DNA of 64,000 bases, taken from assembly GCF_900102535.1 (NCBI RefSeq), contig NZ_FNBP01000005.1, positions 1-64,000 of the forward strand, in the 5' to 3' direction. The notes under the pieces are model-generated. The model worked only from the letters and a program-made list of their open reading frames with translations. It had not been told where the DNA came from and made no database searches. Below are positions 41,342-51,735 of this stretch, in pieces (position 1 is the stretch's first letter; the number at the start of each line of letters is the position of its first letter). Made by a program: the position numbers and the translations under genes. Source of the stretch: Sulfitobacter delicatus (lineage in GTDB: Bacteria > Pseudomonadota > Alphaproteobacteria > Rhodobacterales > Rhodobacteraceae).

Positions 41342-43657
41342 TCAGTGAAGCTGGTTGTGCACCGTATCGGTTAAATCCGTTAACGAGAACGGTTTGGGCA
41401 GAAAGACCGAATTGGGGATTCGGGCCTGCGCCTCGCCAAAATTGTCTTCTGCGTAGCCTGAGACGAATACCACCCGAACACCTGGGCGGTCTTTGAGCGC
41501 TTGGCGCACCCAACTGGGCCCGTCCATGCCCGGCATCACCACATCAGTCACAAAAACATCAATGTCGAGACTCTCGTCTTCCAAAGTCTTCAAAGCAGCC
41601 TCGGCAGATTCAGCTTCTAACACGGTATAGCCCCGCAACCGGAGAGCGCGACTGGCAAATGCACGTACTGGGGCTTCGTCTTCAACGAGCAGAATGACGC
41701 CATCTGCGCGTTCCGCTGGGCCTTTTTCAGGTTGGGAGACTGCGGCGCGCGGCGTGGGAGCCGGTTGCGCTTCGAGCACAGGGAAGTAGAGCGTGAAGGA
41801 GGTGCCCTGCCCCGGCACGCTATCTACGAAAATGAAACCGCCGGTCTGCTTCACAATCCCATAAGCGGTCGATAGGCCGAGCCCCGTCCCCTCCCCAGTA
41901 CGCTTGGTGGTAAAGAACGGCTCAAACACCTTTTGCAGCTTATCTGGCGCGATGCCGGAGCCGTCATCGCTTACCTGCACCGTCACATATTGCCCGGCAG
42001 GGACGCTGACGCGGTCGCGCTCGAGCGGTTTGTCCAACTCACAGACTTCGGTGACGATACGTATTTCGCCCCCAGCGGGCATCGCATCGCGGGCGTTGAC
42101 CACGAGGTTCATCAACACCTGCTCCAACTGACGTTTGTCCGCCCGGATTGGTGCTAGAACTGGGTCGTGGCTGAGAGTGAGAGTTACCTTCTCGCCCACC
42201 AAACGGTTCAGCAGATGGGTTAGGTCGGCGAGCGTATCGCGCATGTCGAGCGTTTCCGGGCGTAGCGTTTGCTTGCGCGAAAAGGCGAGCAATTGACCGA
42301 CCAAAGCCGCCGCGCGGTTGGCGTTCTGGTTAATCTGCACGAGGTCGCTGTAATCCGGATCCCCTTGATCATGACGCAACAACAGCAAATCGCAATGGCC
42401 GGAAATCGCGGTCAAAAGGTTATTGAAATCATGCGCCACGCCGCCGGCCAGTTGACCAATGGCCTGCATTTTTTGGCTCTGCACGAACTGCGCCTCTAGG
42501 GATTTCAGCTCCGTCGCATCCTGCAGCACCGCGATTAGCGCAGGTTGCCCGTCTTCGGTAATCCGATTGAGGGTCACTTGAACAAAGACTTCCCGATCGG
42601 TTCGGGTCAGCCGCAGAAATTCAGACTTTTGCACCAGCCGCCCGGCCAGCGTGTCGTCCAACCAATCTGATATCGACCGCCCAAGCCCCTCCATGAGGTG
42701 CGACAACTGAATGTCTTGGCGCAAAGACACACCGATCAATTTAGCGGCCATACGGTTGAAAGTTTGAACGGTTCCGTCCGGTCCGACTTTGATCAGTGGC
42801 ACCGGCAGGTCTTGTAAGGCTTCCCATCCCTGTTCGCCCGTGGGCATCGCGCCTTCTGGAGGGGGCAAAAGGTAAATCGCGCGACGTCCTGCCCCGGCCG
42901 AAACCTCTGCGACGAGTACCTGTTTGTTGCCTTCCGCTGTGGTGATCTCTGAAACTGCGCCCGCCGTGATCGGCATGGAGGTGAACAGACGATCCAAAGA
43001 TTTGATGCGTCCGCCTGCGAGGCTGCGGGCCGCGTCATTCATAAATAGAATTGCCCCGCTGCGTCCGGCCATTAGCATCGGGAGATTTACCCCCTCCTGT
43101 GCCGCGCGTGGAGCCTCCCGGGCAGAGGCGGCCTCAATCCGCCAGACGAAACTATTCTCCGCTAACTCGTGAACCTGAAGTCGTACGGTACCGCGGCGGG
43201 TAATGACCTCTTCTCGGGCGCTGCCGGTGGCCGCCGCACGCGACTGGAGCCGGTATAAAATCCCTACGGGATTGGCGAAACGCTCTCTGAGCGCCGATGC
43301 GAGGGTTCCCTCTTGGGGTATCCCAAATTGTTCATCAGCCGCTTGGTTTTGACTGAGAATTGCACCTTCGGCCGTGGTGATGAAGCTAGGTGTGCTGTCT
43401 TTGGCGATAAAATCCACCACACCTGCAGATGCCAACTGTTGTTCGCGGCCGGACCGTTGCCGAAAGCCAAAAGCAATACCTGCGATCACGGCAAGCGTAA
43501 CCGCGGCGGCGGACAATCCTTTGACCGCTAGAGGATGCGGTGCGATCAGCGCCAGCCCGCCAGCAAAAACCGCCAACAAAACAAGGACTTTTAGCCGCCC
43601 GACACCCGGAAGGATTGGCGCGCTTGGGGCCGTAGAATGTTGGACGCCTTGCTGCAC
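41342..43657 (-). CDS. cckA: hybrid histidine kinase CckA
   Basis: The 771-residue membrane kinase has two N-terminal transmembrane helices (about residues 22-65), PAS-like regions, a HisKA domain with His409 in GGVAHDFNNLLTAISGH, an HATPase domain (NLVVNARDAMPAGG, DDGSGIAPD, GTGLGLSTAYG) and a C-terminal receiver (ILLVEDE, FVTDVVMPGMDG). This is the layout of CckA, which phosphorylates CtrA through ChpT. In roseobacters CtrA signalling controls motility, gene transfer agents and related traits. Its location beside recA-alaS matches relatives. Confidence 0.92.
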   Translation of the reverse strand: MQQGVQHSTAPSAPILPGVGRLKVLVLLAVFAGGLALIAPHPLAVKGLSAAAVTLAVIAGIAFGFRQRSGREQQLASAGVVDFIAKDSTPSFITTAEGAILSQNQAADEQFGIPQEGTLASALRERFANPVGILYRLQSRAAATGSAREEVITRRGTVRLQVHELAENSFVWRIEAASAREAPRAAQEGVNLPMLMAGRSGAILFMNDAARSLAGGRIKSLDRLFTSMPITAGAVSEITTAEGNKQVLVAEVSAGAGRRAIYLLPPPEGAMPTGEQGWEALQDLPVPLIKVGPDGTVQTFNRMAAKLIGVSLRQDIQLSHLMEGLGRSISDWLDDTLAGRLVQKSEFLRLTRTDREVFVQVTLNRITEDGQPALIAVLQDATELKSLEAQFVQSQKMQAIGQLAGGVAHDFNNLLTAISGHCDLLLLRHDQGDPDYSDLVQINQNANRAAALVGQLLAFSRKQTLRPETLDMRDTLADLTHLLNRLVGEKVTLTLSHDPVLAPIRADKRQLEQVLMNLVVNARDAMPAGGEIRIVTEVCELDKPLERDRVSVPAGQYVTVQVSDDGSGIAPDKLQKVFEPFFTTKRTGEGTGLGLSTAYGIVKQTGGFIFVDSVPGQGTSFTLYFPVLEAQPAPTPRAAVSQPEKGPAERADGVILLVEDEAPVRAFASRALRLRGYTVLEAESAEAALKTLEDESLDIDVFVTDVVMPGMDGPSWVRQALKDRPGVRVVFVSGYAEDNFGEAQARIPNSVFLPKPFSLTDLTDTVHNQLH

Positions 43658-43763
43658 GTAAGTCCCCCGATATCCGCGAATCGTCTGACTATTACGCGCA
43701 AGAAGGGTTAAGCAGCCTTTAACCCGATCTCTAATTGCACGTTATGATTGAGTATGGCGAAAA

Positions 43764-44924
43764 TTACTCCCGCGTCAACTGTGTTGAAAAGAACCCGTCG
43801 CCTTCGGGGGTTACGTCGAAACGCTGCATTTGCGAAATTTTCCAGCCATCGTGGCGCGCCAAAAAGGCGGCGACGCGGTCTTCATTCTCTTCGCGTAACA
43901 GCGAACAAGTGGCATAGGCGAGCGTCCCCTTCGGCGCCACCAATGTCGCCGCCTCATCGAGGATGATATCTTGAATGCCGTTTAGTTCAATGAGCCGTTC
44001 AGCGGTAAGGGTCCATTTGCCTTCTGCCGCCCGGCGCCACGCCCCGGACCCCGAACAAGGGGCGTCACAAAGCACCAGATCATAGGGTCTACCAGCCTTT
44101 ACCTCTGCCGTAGCCGCCGTATCGATCTGGACTCCAGAACGGGCCGCGCGCGCGGGCAGATCTCCCATGCGACGGGGATCGATATCATGTGCTGTAATCT
44201 TCCGCGTGCCATCCATGGCGAGCGCCAGAGCCTTCCCGCCGCCACCGGCACAGTAGTCCAGCACGCGACCGCCGCCGGGCAATGCAGCGACGACAGCTTG
44301 GCTGGCCGCATCCTGCAACTCTACAAAACCCTCTGAAAACGCACGCGAATTGCGGATACGTCGCGCGCCTTCTGTTACGGTTAACGCCGCATCTGCCAGA
44401 GGATTAGGTTGCGTTTCTACTCCTTCCTCACGCAGCAAATCTTGAGCTTTCGCAACATCCGTCCGCGCCAGATTAACCCGCAGACAGATTGGCGCACGAT
44501 CCTGCAAGGCAAGTGCGGTTGCATCCGCCTTCTCTCCGAGAGCTTGGTCGAAGAGCGGTACGAGCCAATCGGGCAAATTAAGCCGCGTCGCGCGGTCGGC
44601 GGGAGCTGAAGGAAAGGCGCGCTCTTGGTCAGTCAAGGGCTGCGGCGCGTGGCCTTGGCCGTTGAATAGGTTGTCTAAATCCGCATCCTGTTCATAAAGC
44701 AATCCTGCCATCAGCGCGCGGCCGCTTTCCCCCTGCCCGTAATACGCCGCGGTACGGCGGCGTCGCAGCACATCAAAGACATGGTCGCGCACGGCTGCTC
44801 GGTCCTTTGAACCGGCAAATCGGCTTTGCCGCGCCCACCGCGTCAGCGCTTGTTCGGCGGCGAGGCCTTCCGACATGGCATCAAGTATTTCAATAGCAGC
44901 AGATACGCGCGCGCCGGGGGTCAT
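43764..44924 (-). CDS. RsmB/NOP-family RNA m5C methyltransferase
   Basis: The protein has 386 residues from MTPGARVSAAIEIL; an upstream ATG would add 35 unconserved residues. It has an N-terminal NusB-like helical part, the SAM motif RVLDYCAGGGGKALALA, and the two family cysteines in DAPCSGSGAWRR and YATCSLLREENE. It methylates a cytosine in rRNA or tRNA; whether it is RsmB proper (16S C967) cannot be decided from the sequence. Confidence 0.9.
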   Translation of the reverse strand: MTPGARVSAAIEILDAMSEGLAAEQALTRWARQSRFAGSKDRAAVRDHVFDVLRRRRTAAYYGQGESGRALMAGLLYEQDADLDNLFNGQGHAPQPLTDQERAFPSAPADRATRLNLPDWLVPLFDQALGEKADATALALQDRAPICLRVNLARTDVAKAQDLLREEGVETQPNPLADAALTVTEGARRIRNSRAFSEGFVELQDAASQAVVAALPGGGRVLDYCAGGGGKALALAMDGTRKITAHDIDPRRMGDLPARAARSGVQIDTAATAEVKAGRPYDLVLCDAPCSGSGAWRRAAEGKWTLTAERLIELNGIQDIILDEAATLVAPKGTLAYATCSLLREENEDRVAAFLARHDGWKISQMQRFDVTPEGDGFFSTQLTRE

Positions 44925-45276
44925 GGCATCGTCCTTGTAATTATTCTGGTCGGAGCCGACCGCTGAAGTGGGCATGCAGCGGGGCTCAACATTCCATCCT
45001 GATCTGCACGGCCTGTCTTGTAATAACAAGAGGCCGGGCGCCTTGAATTGTGTCCAATCTGGCCACTCTTAAGGTTCAACGCGCCAAAAGATCACGAAAA
45101 GGTGCAATATGATGGGCGGCAATGCGCCGACCGCCCGGCTCGGGGTCCTAACTGCCGCCTCAATCGCCCTTAAAAATATGGATAAATTGAGCGCTCTGCT
45201 GCAAGTATATTGACACTGTGGCCTTGATCGGCAGGCTACCCTATAGGGACGCTGAAACACTTGGAAGGTTGCACGG
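44925..45276. other. divergent intergenic region
   Basis: These 352 bases lie between the RNA methyltransferase and the PAS-GAF kinase. They must contain both promoters. A TTGACA at 45210-45215 could be a -35 element for the kinase, but no good -10 follows at normal spacing. No gene or structured RNA is evident. Confidence 0.4.
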
Positions 45277-46821
45277 TTGAAGCATCTTGAATCCCTTTTT
45301 GAACGCGCACTCGATGCGGTTGTCGGCATGGATGACCAAGGCATGGTCATCGCCTGGAATGCGGCAGCCGAAGAGATTTTCGGCTGGTCGCGGGATGAGG
45401 CGCTTGGGCGTTCAATGGGCGATCTGATCGTACCGCTGCAGCATCGGGAAAATCATGCCAAGGGGTTGGAACACTATAAGAAAACCGGCGAAGGTCCGGT
45501 GTTGGAAAAGCGGGTGACAATCACGGCGCTGCACCGGGATGGCCAAGAGCTTCCGATCGAGCTGTCCATCTTTCCGATGTTAGACGCAGAAGGCAGCGTC
45601 AGCTTTTATGCCTTTATCCGCAGCCTCCAGCTTGAACAGGCGGTACAACGCGAACAAGAGGCGCGCGCTGAAGAAGGCAAAGCCCTGCTCGCCGTGGCGG
45701 AAAAATTGCTCGACGATACCTCGCTTGAGGATTTCACCCAGTTCTGTCTTGCTACCATCTGTCGGGTGACCGGGATGGAAGCGGGGCATCTGCAGACTGT
45801 GCGCGGAAAAGGCGACGGTGCGCGGCTTTACCCGACGAATGTCTGGCATCTCTCTGACGAGAAATATGCCCCGGTCATCGATTTCACCCACCGCCTGAAG
45901 TTCCGGCGTGGCGAAGGTGTGCCCGGTCGGGCTTGGGAAACTGGCGAGTTGCAGATCGTGGAGAATGTGGCGGCAGCTCCCGTCTTCGTGCGGCGCAAGA
46001 TTTTTACCAGCGTCGGACTGTCCTGCGCCGTGGCCCTTCCACTTTGGCAAGGCAGCCAAGTCTATGGCGTACTAGAGTTTTTCGGCACTGCGAAGTCGCA
46101 TCTTGAGCCGCAGGTGCTGCGTATGATCCAGACCATCGGCAGTCAGATCGGGGTCGCCATCCGGCGCAAGGAACATTCTGAATACCGTGAGACGCTGCGG
46201 CGCGAAATGAGCCACAGGGTTGGCAACTCTCTGGCTGTGTTGTCCTCAATCTACCGAAGCTGTTCACGCACGGCAAAGACCAAAGACGAACTCGACGCGC
46301 TCTACCTCAGCCGCATCACAGCCGTGGCGCGCGCGAGCCGGCTCGCGCTCGACCACGCCAGCCATGACGCGCCCTTGCGGGACCTGGTGGACGCTGCGAT
46401 CGACATCTTTCCTGACCGCGACGGCATCACTGTGGATGTGCCGCAGATGATGGTCCAGAGCGACAGTGTGATGCCACTGGCTCTAGTACTTAACGAACTC
46501 GCCACGAACACGCTTAAGCATCGGCAGGGCGGAAAGTTGAACATTCATGCACAGATAGACCCGGCAAAGGATGAGGTCGTGCTCGAATGGGAAGAAACCG
46601 CCGGGGAATGTCCGCAACAGGCCGCCACGCTGCCCGAGCGCAGCGGTTTTGGCACAACGCTGATGCAAGTGATGATCGAAGAACAACTGGCGGGCCGGTT
46701 TGAGCGTGAAATCACCGAGGGTGGTTTCCGCATGGTGGCTCATATTCCGCGGGTCCGATTGGCGGGCGACGCTGAGAGCACGCCGCAGGGGGCTGGCGAA
46801 GAATTGGCCGGAACGCCCTAG
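45277..46821 (+). CDS. soluble PAS-GAF histidine kinase (HisKA_2/HWE type)
   Basis: The 514-residue protein starts at a TTG with GGAAGG eight bases upstream. A PAS domain (GMDDQGMVIAWNAAAEEIFGW) is followed by a GAF domain (residues about 150-300), then a HisKA_2-like segment with phospho-acceptor His313 in EMSHRVGNSL, and an HATPase part (LVLNELATNTLKH, GFGTTLMQ). No membrane helix is present, so it senses cytosolic signals; PAS-GAF-HWE proteins are often photoreceptors or stress kinases. No response regulator is adjacent. Confidence 0.88.
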   Translation: MKHLESLFERALDAVVGMDDQGMVIAWNAAAEEIFGWSRDEALGRSMGDLIVPLQHRENHAKGLEHYKKTGEGPVLEKRVTITALHRDGQELPIELSIFPMLDAEGSVSFYAFIRSLQLEQAVQREQEARAEEGKALLAVAEKLLDDTSLEDFTQFCLATICRVTGMEAGHLQTVRGKGDGARLYPTNVWHLSDEKYAPVIDFTHRLKFRRGEGVPGRAWETGELQIVENVAAAPVFVRRKIFTSVGLSCAVALPLWQGSQVYGVLEFFGTAKSHLEPQVLRMIQTIGSQIGVAIRRKEHSEYRETLRREMSHRVGNSLAVLSSIYRSCSRTAKTKDELDALYLSRITAVARASRLALDHASHDAPLRDLVDAAIDIFPDRDGITVDVPQMMVQSDSVMPLALVLNELATNTLKHRQGGKLNIHAQIDPAKDEVVLEWEETAGECPQQAATLPERSGFGTTLMQVMIEEQLAGRFEREITEGGFRMVAHIPRVRLAGDAESTPQGAGEELAGTP

Positions 46822-46838
46822 CCTTAGGAAGTTGTGCT

Positions 46839-46870
46839 GCATCTGCGACCTTCGAAAAGACCGCAGATGC
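46839..46870. terminator. hairpin between convergent kinase and guaB
   Basis: GCATCTGCG (46839-46847) and CGCAGATGC (46862-46870) form a perfect nine-base stem with a 14-base loop, lying between two converging genes. It is likely a bidirectional terminator, though no long T-run follows. Confidence 0.5.
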
Positions 46871-46890
46871 TTGGATGTGCGTCTGAAAAA

Positions 46891-48363
<1,473 letters not shown>

Positions 48364-48530
48364 TCATTTGGCGGTTTCCTATTTCACGGATGGTCCAGAT
48401 TGGAAAGGCCTATTCCCCCGCGCCCCTTGCATAGCTGGAATGACGCAGGCTGCGCACTAATTGCCGCCCATCGCCTTTCCCCTGCCGCGCGGAACGCTAT
48501 GGTGGCGCAAAGCAGTAAAGGACGGCCCCG

Positions 48531-50588
48531 ATGAGCAGTGATCCCCTCGTGATTTTCACGCCCTCCGGCAAGAGAGGGCGCTTTCCCAAAGGCACCCCCG
48601 TGCTAACAGCGGCGCGGCAGTTGGGAGTCGATCTGGATTCTGTCTGCGGCGGGCGCGGAATTTGCTCGAAATGTCAGGTCTCGCCGGGCTATGGAAACTT
48701 CTCCAAGCACGGGGTCACGGTCGAACCGGATGCGCTGAGCGAATGGAACGCGGTGGAAGCGCGCTACGACGAGAAGCGGGGCCTGAAAGAAGGCCGCCGT
48801 CTGGGCTGTCAGGCCACGGTGCAAGGCGATGTGGTGATCGACGTACCGCCCGAGAGCCAGGTGCACAAACAGGTGGTCCGCAAACGCGCCGAGGCGCGGG
48901 AGATCGTGCTGAACCCTTCGGTCAAGCTGTTCTACGTCGAGGTGACAGAACCCGACATGCATGAACCCTCCGGAGATCTTGAGCGTCTGCGCAAGGCGTT
49001 GTCCGAACAATGGGAGTTGGAAAAGGTCACCGCTGATCTGCACATTCTGCAAATGATGCAACCTGTTCTGCGCAAAGGCGCATGGAAGGTAACGGTTGCT
49101 GTTCATCTAGGCGACCAAGAGAACGCGGCCCGGATCATGAACATTTGGCCGGGATATTATGAGGGCACGGTTTACGGGCTGGCCGTCGACCTCGGCTCCA
49201 CAACCATCGCGGCGCATCTGTGCGATCTGCAAACCGGCGAGGTCGTCGCCTCCTCTGGCGTGATGAACCCCCAGATCCGGTTTGGTGAAGACCTGATGAG
49301 CCGGGTCAGCTATTCGATGATGAACCCCAAGGGCGCGGACGAGATGACCCGCGCCGTGCGTGAAGGCATGAACGGGCTGTTCAGCCAAATCGCCACTGAG
49401 GGCAATGTCGACAAGAACCTGATCGTTGATGCGGTCTTTGTCTGTAACCCGGTAATGCACCACCTGCTTTTGGGCATCGATCCGTTCGAGCTCGGCCAAG
49501 CCCCCTTCGCGCTTGCGACCTCCGGCGCGATGCGCTTGCGGGCGGATGATCTGGACCTGAACATTCACCCCTCAGCGCGGGTCTATATGCTGCCTTGTAT
49601 CGCGGGCCACGTGGGCGCGGATGCGGCAGCTGTGGCGCTGTCCGAGGCGCCAGAGAAGTCCGAAGATCTGATGTTGGTCGTCGATGTGGGCACCAATGCG
49701 GAAATCCTGCTGGGCAACCGCGAAAAGGTGCTGGCCTGTTCCTCCCCCACCGGCCCCGCGTTTGAAGGTGCGCAGATCAGTTCCGGCCAGCGCGCGGCCC
49801 CCGGCGCCATTGAGCGGGTAGAGATCGACCCCGAAACCAAGGTCGCACGGTTCAAGGTGATTGGCTGTGACATCTGGTCCGACGACGAAGGTTTTGAGGA
49901 GGCCGTTGCCAGTACTGGCATTACCGGCATCTGCGGCTCGGGCATTATCGAAATGGTCGCCGAGATGCGCATTCATGGCATCGTCGACGCACCGGGGCTG
50001 ATCGGCACGGCGGAACAGACGGGCTCACCGTCCGTCTTTGCCGATGGCCGCACCAACAGCTATCTGGTTTATGACGGCACCGACAAGGGCGGCCCCAAGA
50101 TCACCGTGACCAACCGCGACATCCGCGAAATCCAGATGGCCAAAGCGGCGCTCTATTCCGGCGCGCGGCTCTTGATGGACAAATTCGGCGTCGACAAGGT
50201 GGACCGCGTGGTGCTCGCAGGCGCATTTGGTGCGCATATCAGCCCGCGCCATGCGATGGTGCTGGGCATGATCCCCGACGCCCCGCTCGACAAGGTCACC
50301 AGTGCAGGGAACGCCGCAGGCACCGGCGCGCGAATTGCGCTTTTGAACACCGAAGCGCGGGCCGAGATCGAAGCCACTGTGAAAGCGATCCACAAGGTCG
50401 AAACCGCCGTCGAGCCGCGCTTTCAGGAGCATTTCGTCAATGCCTCCGCGATCCCCAACGCCGTCGAACCCTTCCCAATTCTCAACAGTCTCGTGGCGCT
50501 GCCGGATGTGAACTTCAACACCGGCGGGTCCGGCGGTGCAGGAGGCGAGCGCGGCGGGCGTCGGCGGCGGAGAAAGGCGAGCACATGA
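48531..50588 (+). CDS. DUF4445 ASKHA protein with [2Fe-2S] domain (corrinoid activator-like)
   Basis: The 685-residue protein resembles RACo/RamA-type activators of corrinoid methyltransferases. The N-terminal ferredoxin-like domain has cluster cysteines 39, 45, 48 and 93 (CGGRGICSKCQV, LGC). A linker and an ASKHA ATPase core follow (GLAVDLGSTTIAAHLCD, VVDVGTNAEILLGN, LAGAFGAHISPRHAM). The C-terminus ends in a Gly/Arg-rich tail. Such proteins reductively reactivate Co(II) corrinoids using ATP. No corrinoid protein is in the window; the next gene, overlapping by four bases, is a SAM methyltransferase. Confidence 0.85.
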   Translation: MSSDPLVIFTPSGKRGRFPKGTPVLTAARQLGVDLDSVCGGRGICSKCQVSPGYGNFSKHGVTVEPDALSEWNAVEARYDEKRGLKEGRRLGCQATVQGDVVIDVPPESQVHKQVVRKRAEAREIVLNPSVKLFYVEVTEPDMHEPSGDLERLRKALSEQWELEKVTADLHILQMMQPVLRKGAWKVTVAVHLGDQENAARIMNIWPGYYEGTVYGLAVDLGSTTIAAHLCDLQTGEVVASSGVMNPQIRFGEDLMSRVSYSMMNPKGADEMTRAVREGMNGLFSQIATEGNVDKNLIVDAVFVCNPVMHHLLLGIDPFELGQAPFALATSGAMRLRADDLDLNIHPSARVYMLPCIAGHVGADAAAVALSEAPEKSEDLMLVVDVGTNAEILLGNREKVLACSSPTGPAFEGAQISSGQRAAPGAIERVEIDPETKVARFKVIGCDIWSDDEGFEEAVASTGITGICGSGIIEMVAEMRIHGIVDAPGLIGTAEQTGSPSVFADGRTNSYLVYDGTDKGGPKITVTNRDIREIQMAKAALYSGARLLMDKFGVDKVDRVVLAGAFGAHISPRHAMVLGMIPDAPLDKVTSAGNAAGTGARIALLNTEARAEIEATVKAIHKVETAVEPRFQEHFVNASAIPNAVEPFPILNSLVALPDVNFNTGGSGGAGGERGGRRRRRKAST

Positions 50589-51427
50589 GCCAGGAAAACC
50601 GCGATCAGGTCGAGTTCTGGAGCAGCCACGTCGGTCAGAAATGGGTCCGGCGGCAAACAAGCTTGGACGCTCTGATGCAACCGGTGTTGGATGGCATCTT
50701 GGCGCGGGCGGATTTGCATAGCGGACATAGGGTGCTCGACATTGGTTGCGGCTCCGGAGCGGCCAGTCTTGCGGCGGCAGAGGCGGTGGGCGATGCGGGC
50801 GCGGTGCTGGGGGTCGATGTGTCTCCGCCACTTCTAAACCTCGCCCGCGAGCGGGCAGCCGACCTGCCCCATGTCAACTTCCACCACGGGGACGCCACTG
50901 AGTTAGACCTCGACCCACCCTATCATCGGCTCATTTCCCGCTTCGGCGTTATGTTCTTCTCCAACCCGGCTGCGAGCTTCGCCCAGTTGGCGCGACAAAT
51001 GCACCCCGGCGCAAAGCTCAGCTTTGCGGCATGGGGGCAGATCCCCGAAAACCCGTTCTTCACCCTGCCCGCCCGCGCGGCGCGTGAAACGCTCGGTGCA
51101 ATGCCGAAAAGCGATCCGGACGCGCCCGGCCCCTTCGCGTTTCGAGATCCCGAGCGCATTGAGCAAGTTCTACATGATGCGGGATGGAAGGAGATCACCT
51201 GCGAAGTGGTGGCGCTAAATCTCACACCGGTTGGCGGCCCAGACGACCTCGCCGACCAAATGTGCGACATCGGCCCGGCGGGCGGTGCGATTACGCATTT
51301 TGACGCCACCGAAGCGCAAATCGCGGACCTTCGCCAAGCCATCGCGGATGCCCTGCAACCCTTTGCCCAGAACGACACATTCCACCTGCCCGCACAGATC
51401 AATTTCGTCACCGCGACCAAACCCTGA
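50585..51427 (+). CDS. class I SAM-dependent methyltransferase
   Basis: The 280-residue protein has SAM motif I VLDIGCGSGAASLAAAEAVG, then VLGVDVSPPLLNLARERA and ATELDLDPPYHRLISRFGVMFFSNP. It most resembles UbiE/COQ5-type small-molecule methyltransferases. Its start overlaps the DUF4445 gene stop (ATGA-type), so the two are co-translated. The substrate is unknown; a role in the same one-carbon pathway is inferred from coupling alone. Confidence 0.85.
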   Translation: MSQENRDQVEFWSSHVGQKWVRRQTSLDALMQPVLDGILARADLHSGHRVLDIGCGSGAASLAAAEAVGDAGAVLGVDVSPPLLNLARERAADLPHVNFHHGDATELDLDPPYHRLISRFGVMFFSNPAASFAQLARQMHPGAKLSFAAWGQIPENPFFTLPARAARETLGAMPKSDPDAPGPFAFRDPERIEQVLHDAGWKEITCEVVALNLTPVGGPDDLADQMCDIGPAGGAITHFDATEAQIADLRQAIADALQPFAQNDTFHLPAQINFVTATKP

Positions 51428-51428
51428 C

Positions 51429-51456
51429 TTGACGTTTCCGGCCCTGCCGATTATCT
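51429..51456 (+). promoter_or_regulatory. sigma70-type promoter of tRNA-Gly
   Basis: TTGACG (51429-51434) and TTATCT (51451-51456) with a 16-base spacer lie 12 bases before the tRNA. The -35 element begins two bases after the methyltransferase stop. Confidence 0.65.
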
Positions 51457-51468
51457 CAGCCTCAGCGC

Positions 51469-51542
51469 GCGGGTATGGTGAAAAGGTATCACGGCAGCTT
51501 CCCAAGCTTTAGTTACGAGTTCGATTCTCGTTACCCGCTCCA
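51469..51542 (+). tRNA. tRNA-Gly(CCC)
   Basis: This 74-base cloverleaf has acceptor GCGGGTA/TACCCGC, D stem GTGA/TCAC, anticodon loop TTCCCAA (CCC), T stem ACGAG/CTCGT and an encoded CCA. The anticodon stem GCAGC/GCTTT has one C-T mismatch and one G-T pair. Confidence 0.93.
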
Positions 51543-51735
51543 GCGCTTTCCTCTCCAATATATCCAAGCAATTCTCGCTAGTTTCCCCTAGGTCATCCGG
51601 CCCTTACCCCGGGATTAGCCGCTTTCTGTCCTTATTCTGCCATTTTTTCGCACAAAGGTGACCTCAGAGCAGGACATTTAATGGCAGCGCAGTCGGCACA
51701 GACCGACCACCGCGCCCAGGAAAAAGGATAAAAGC

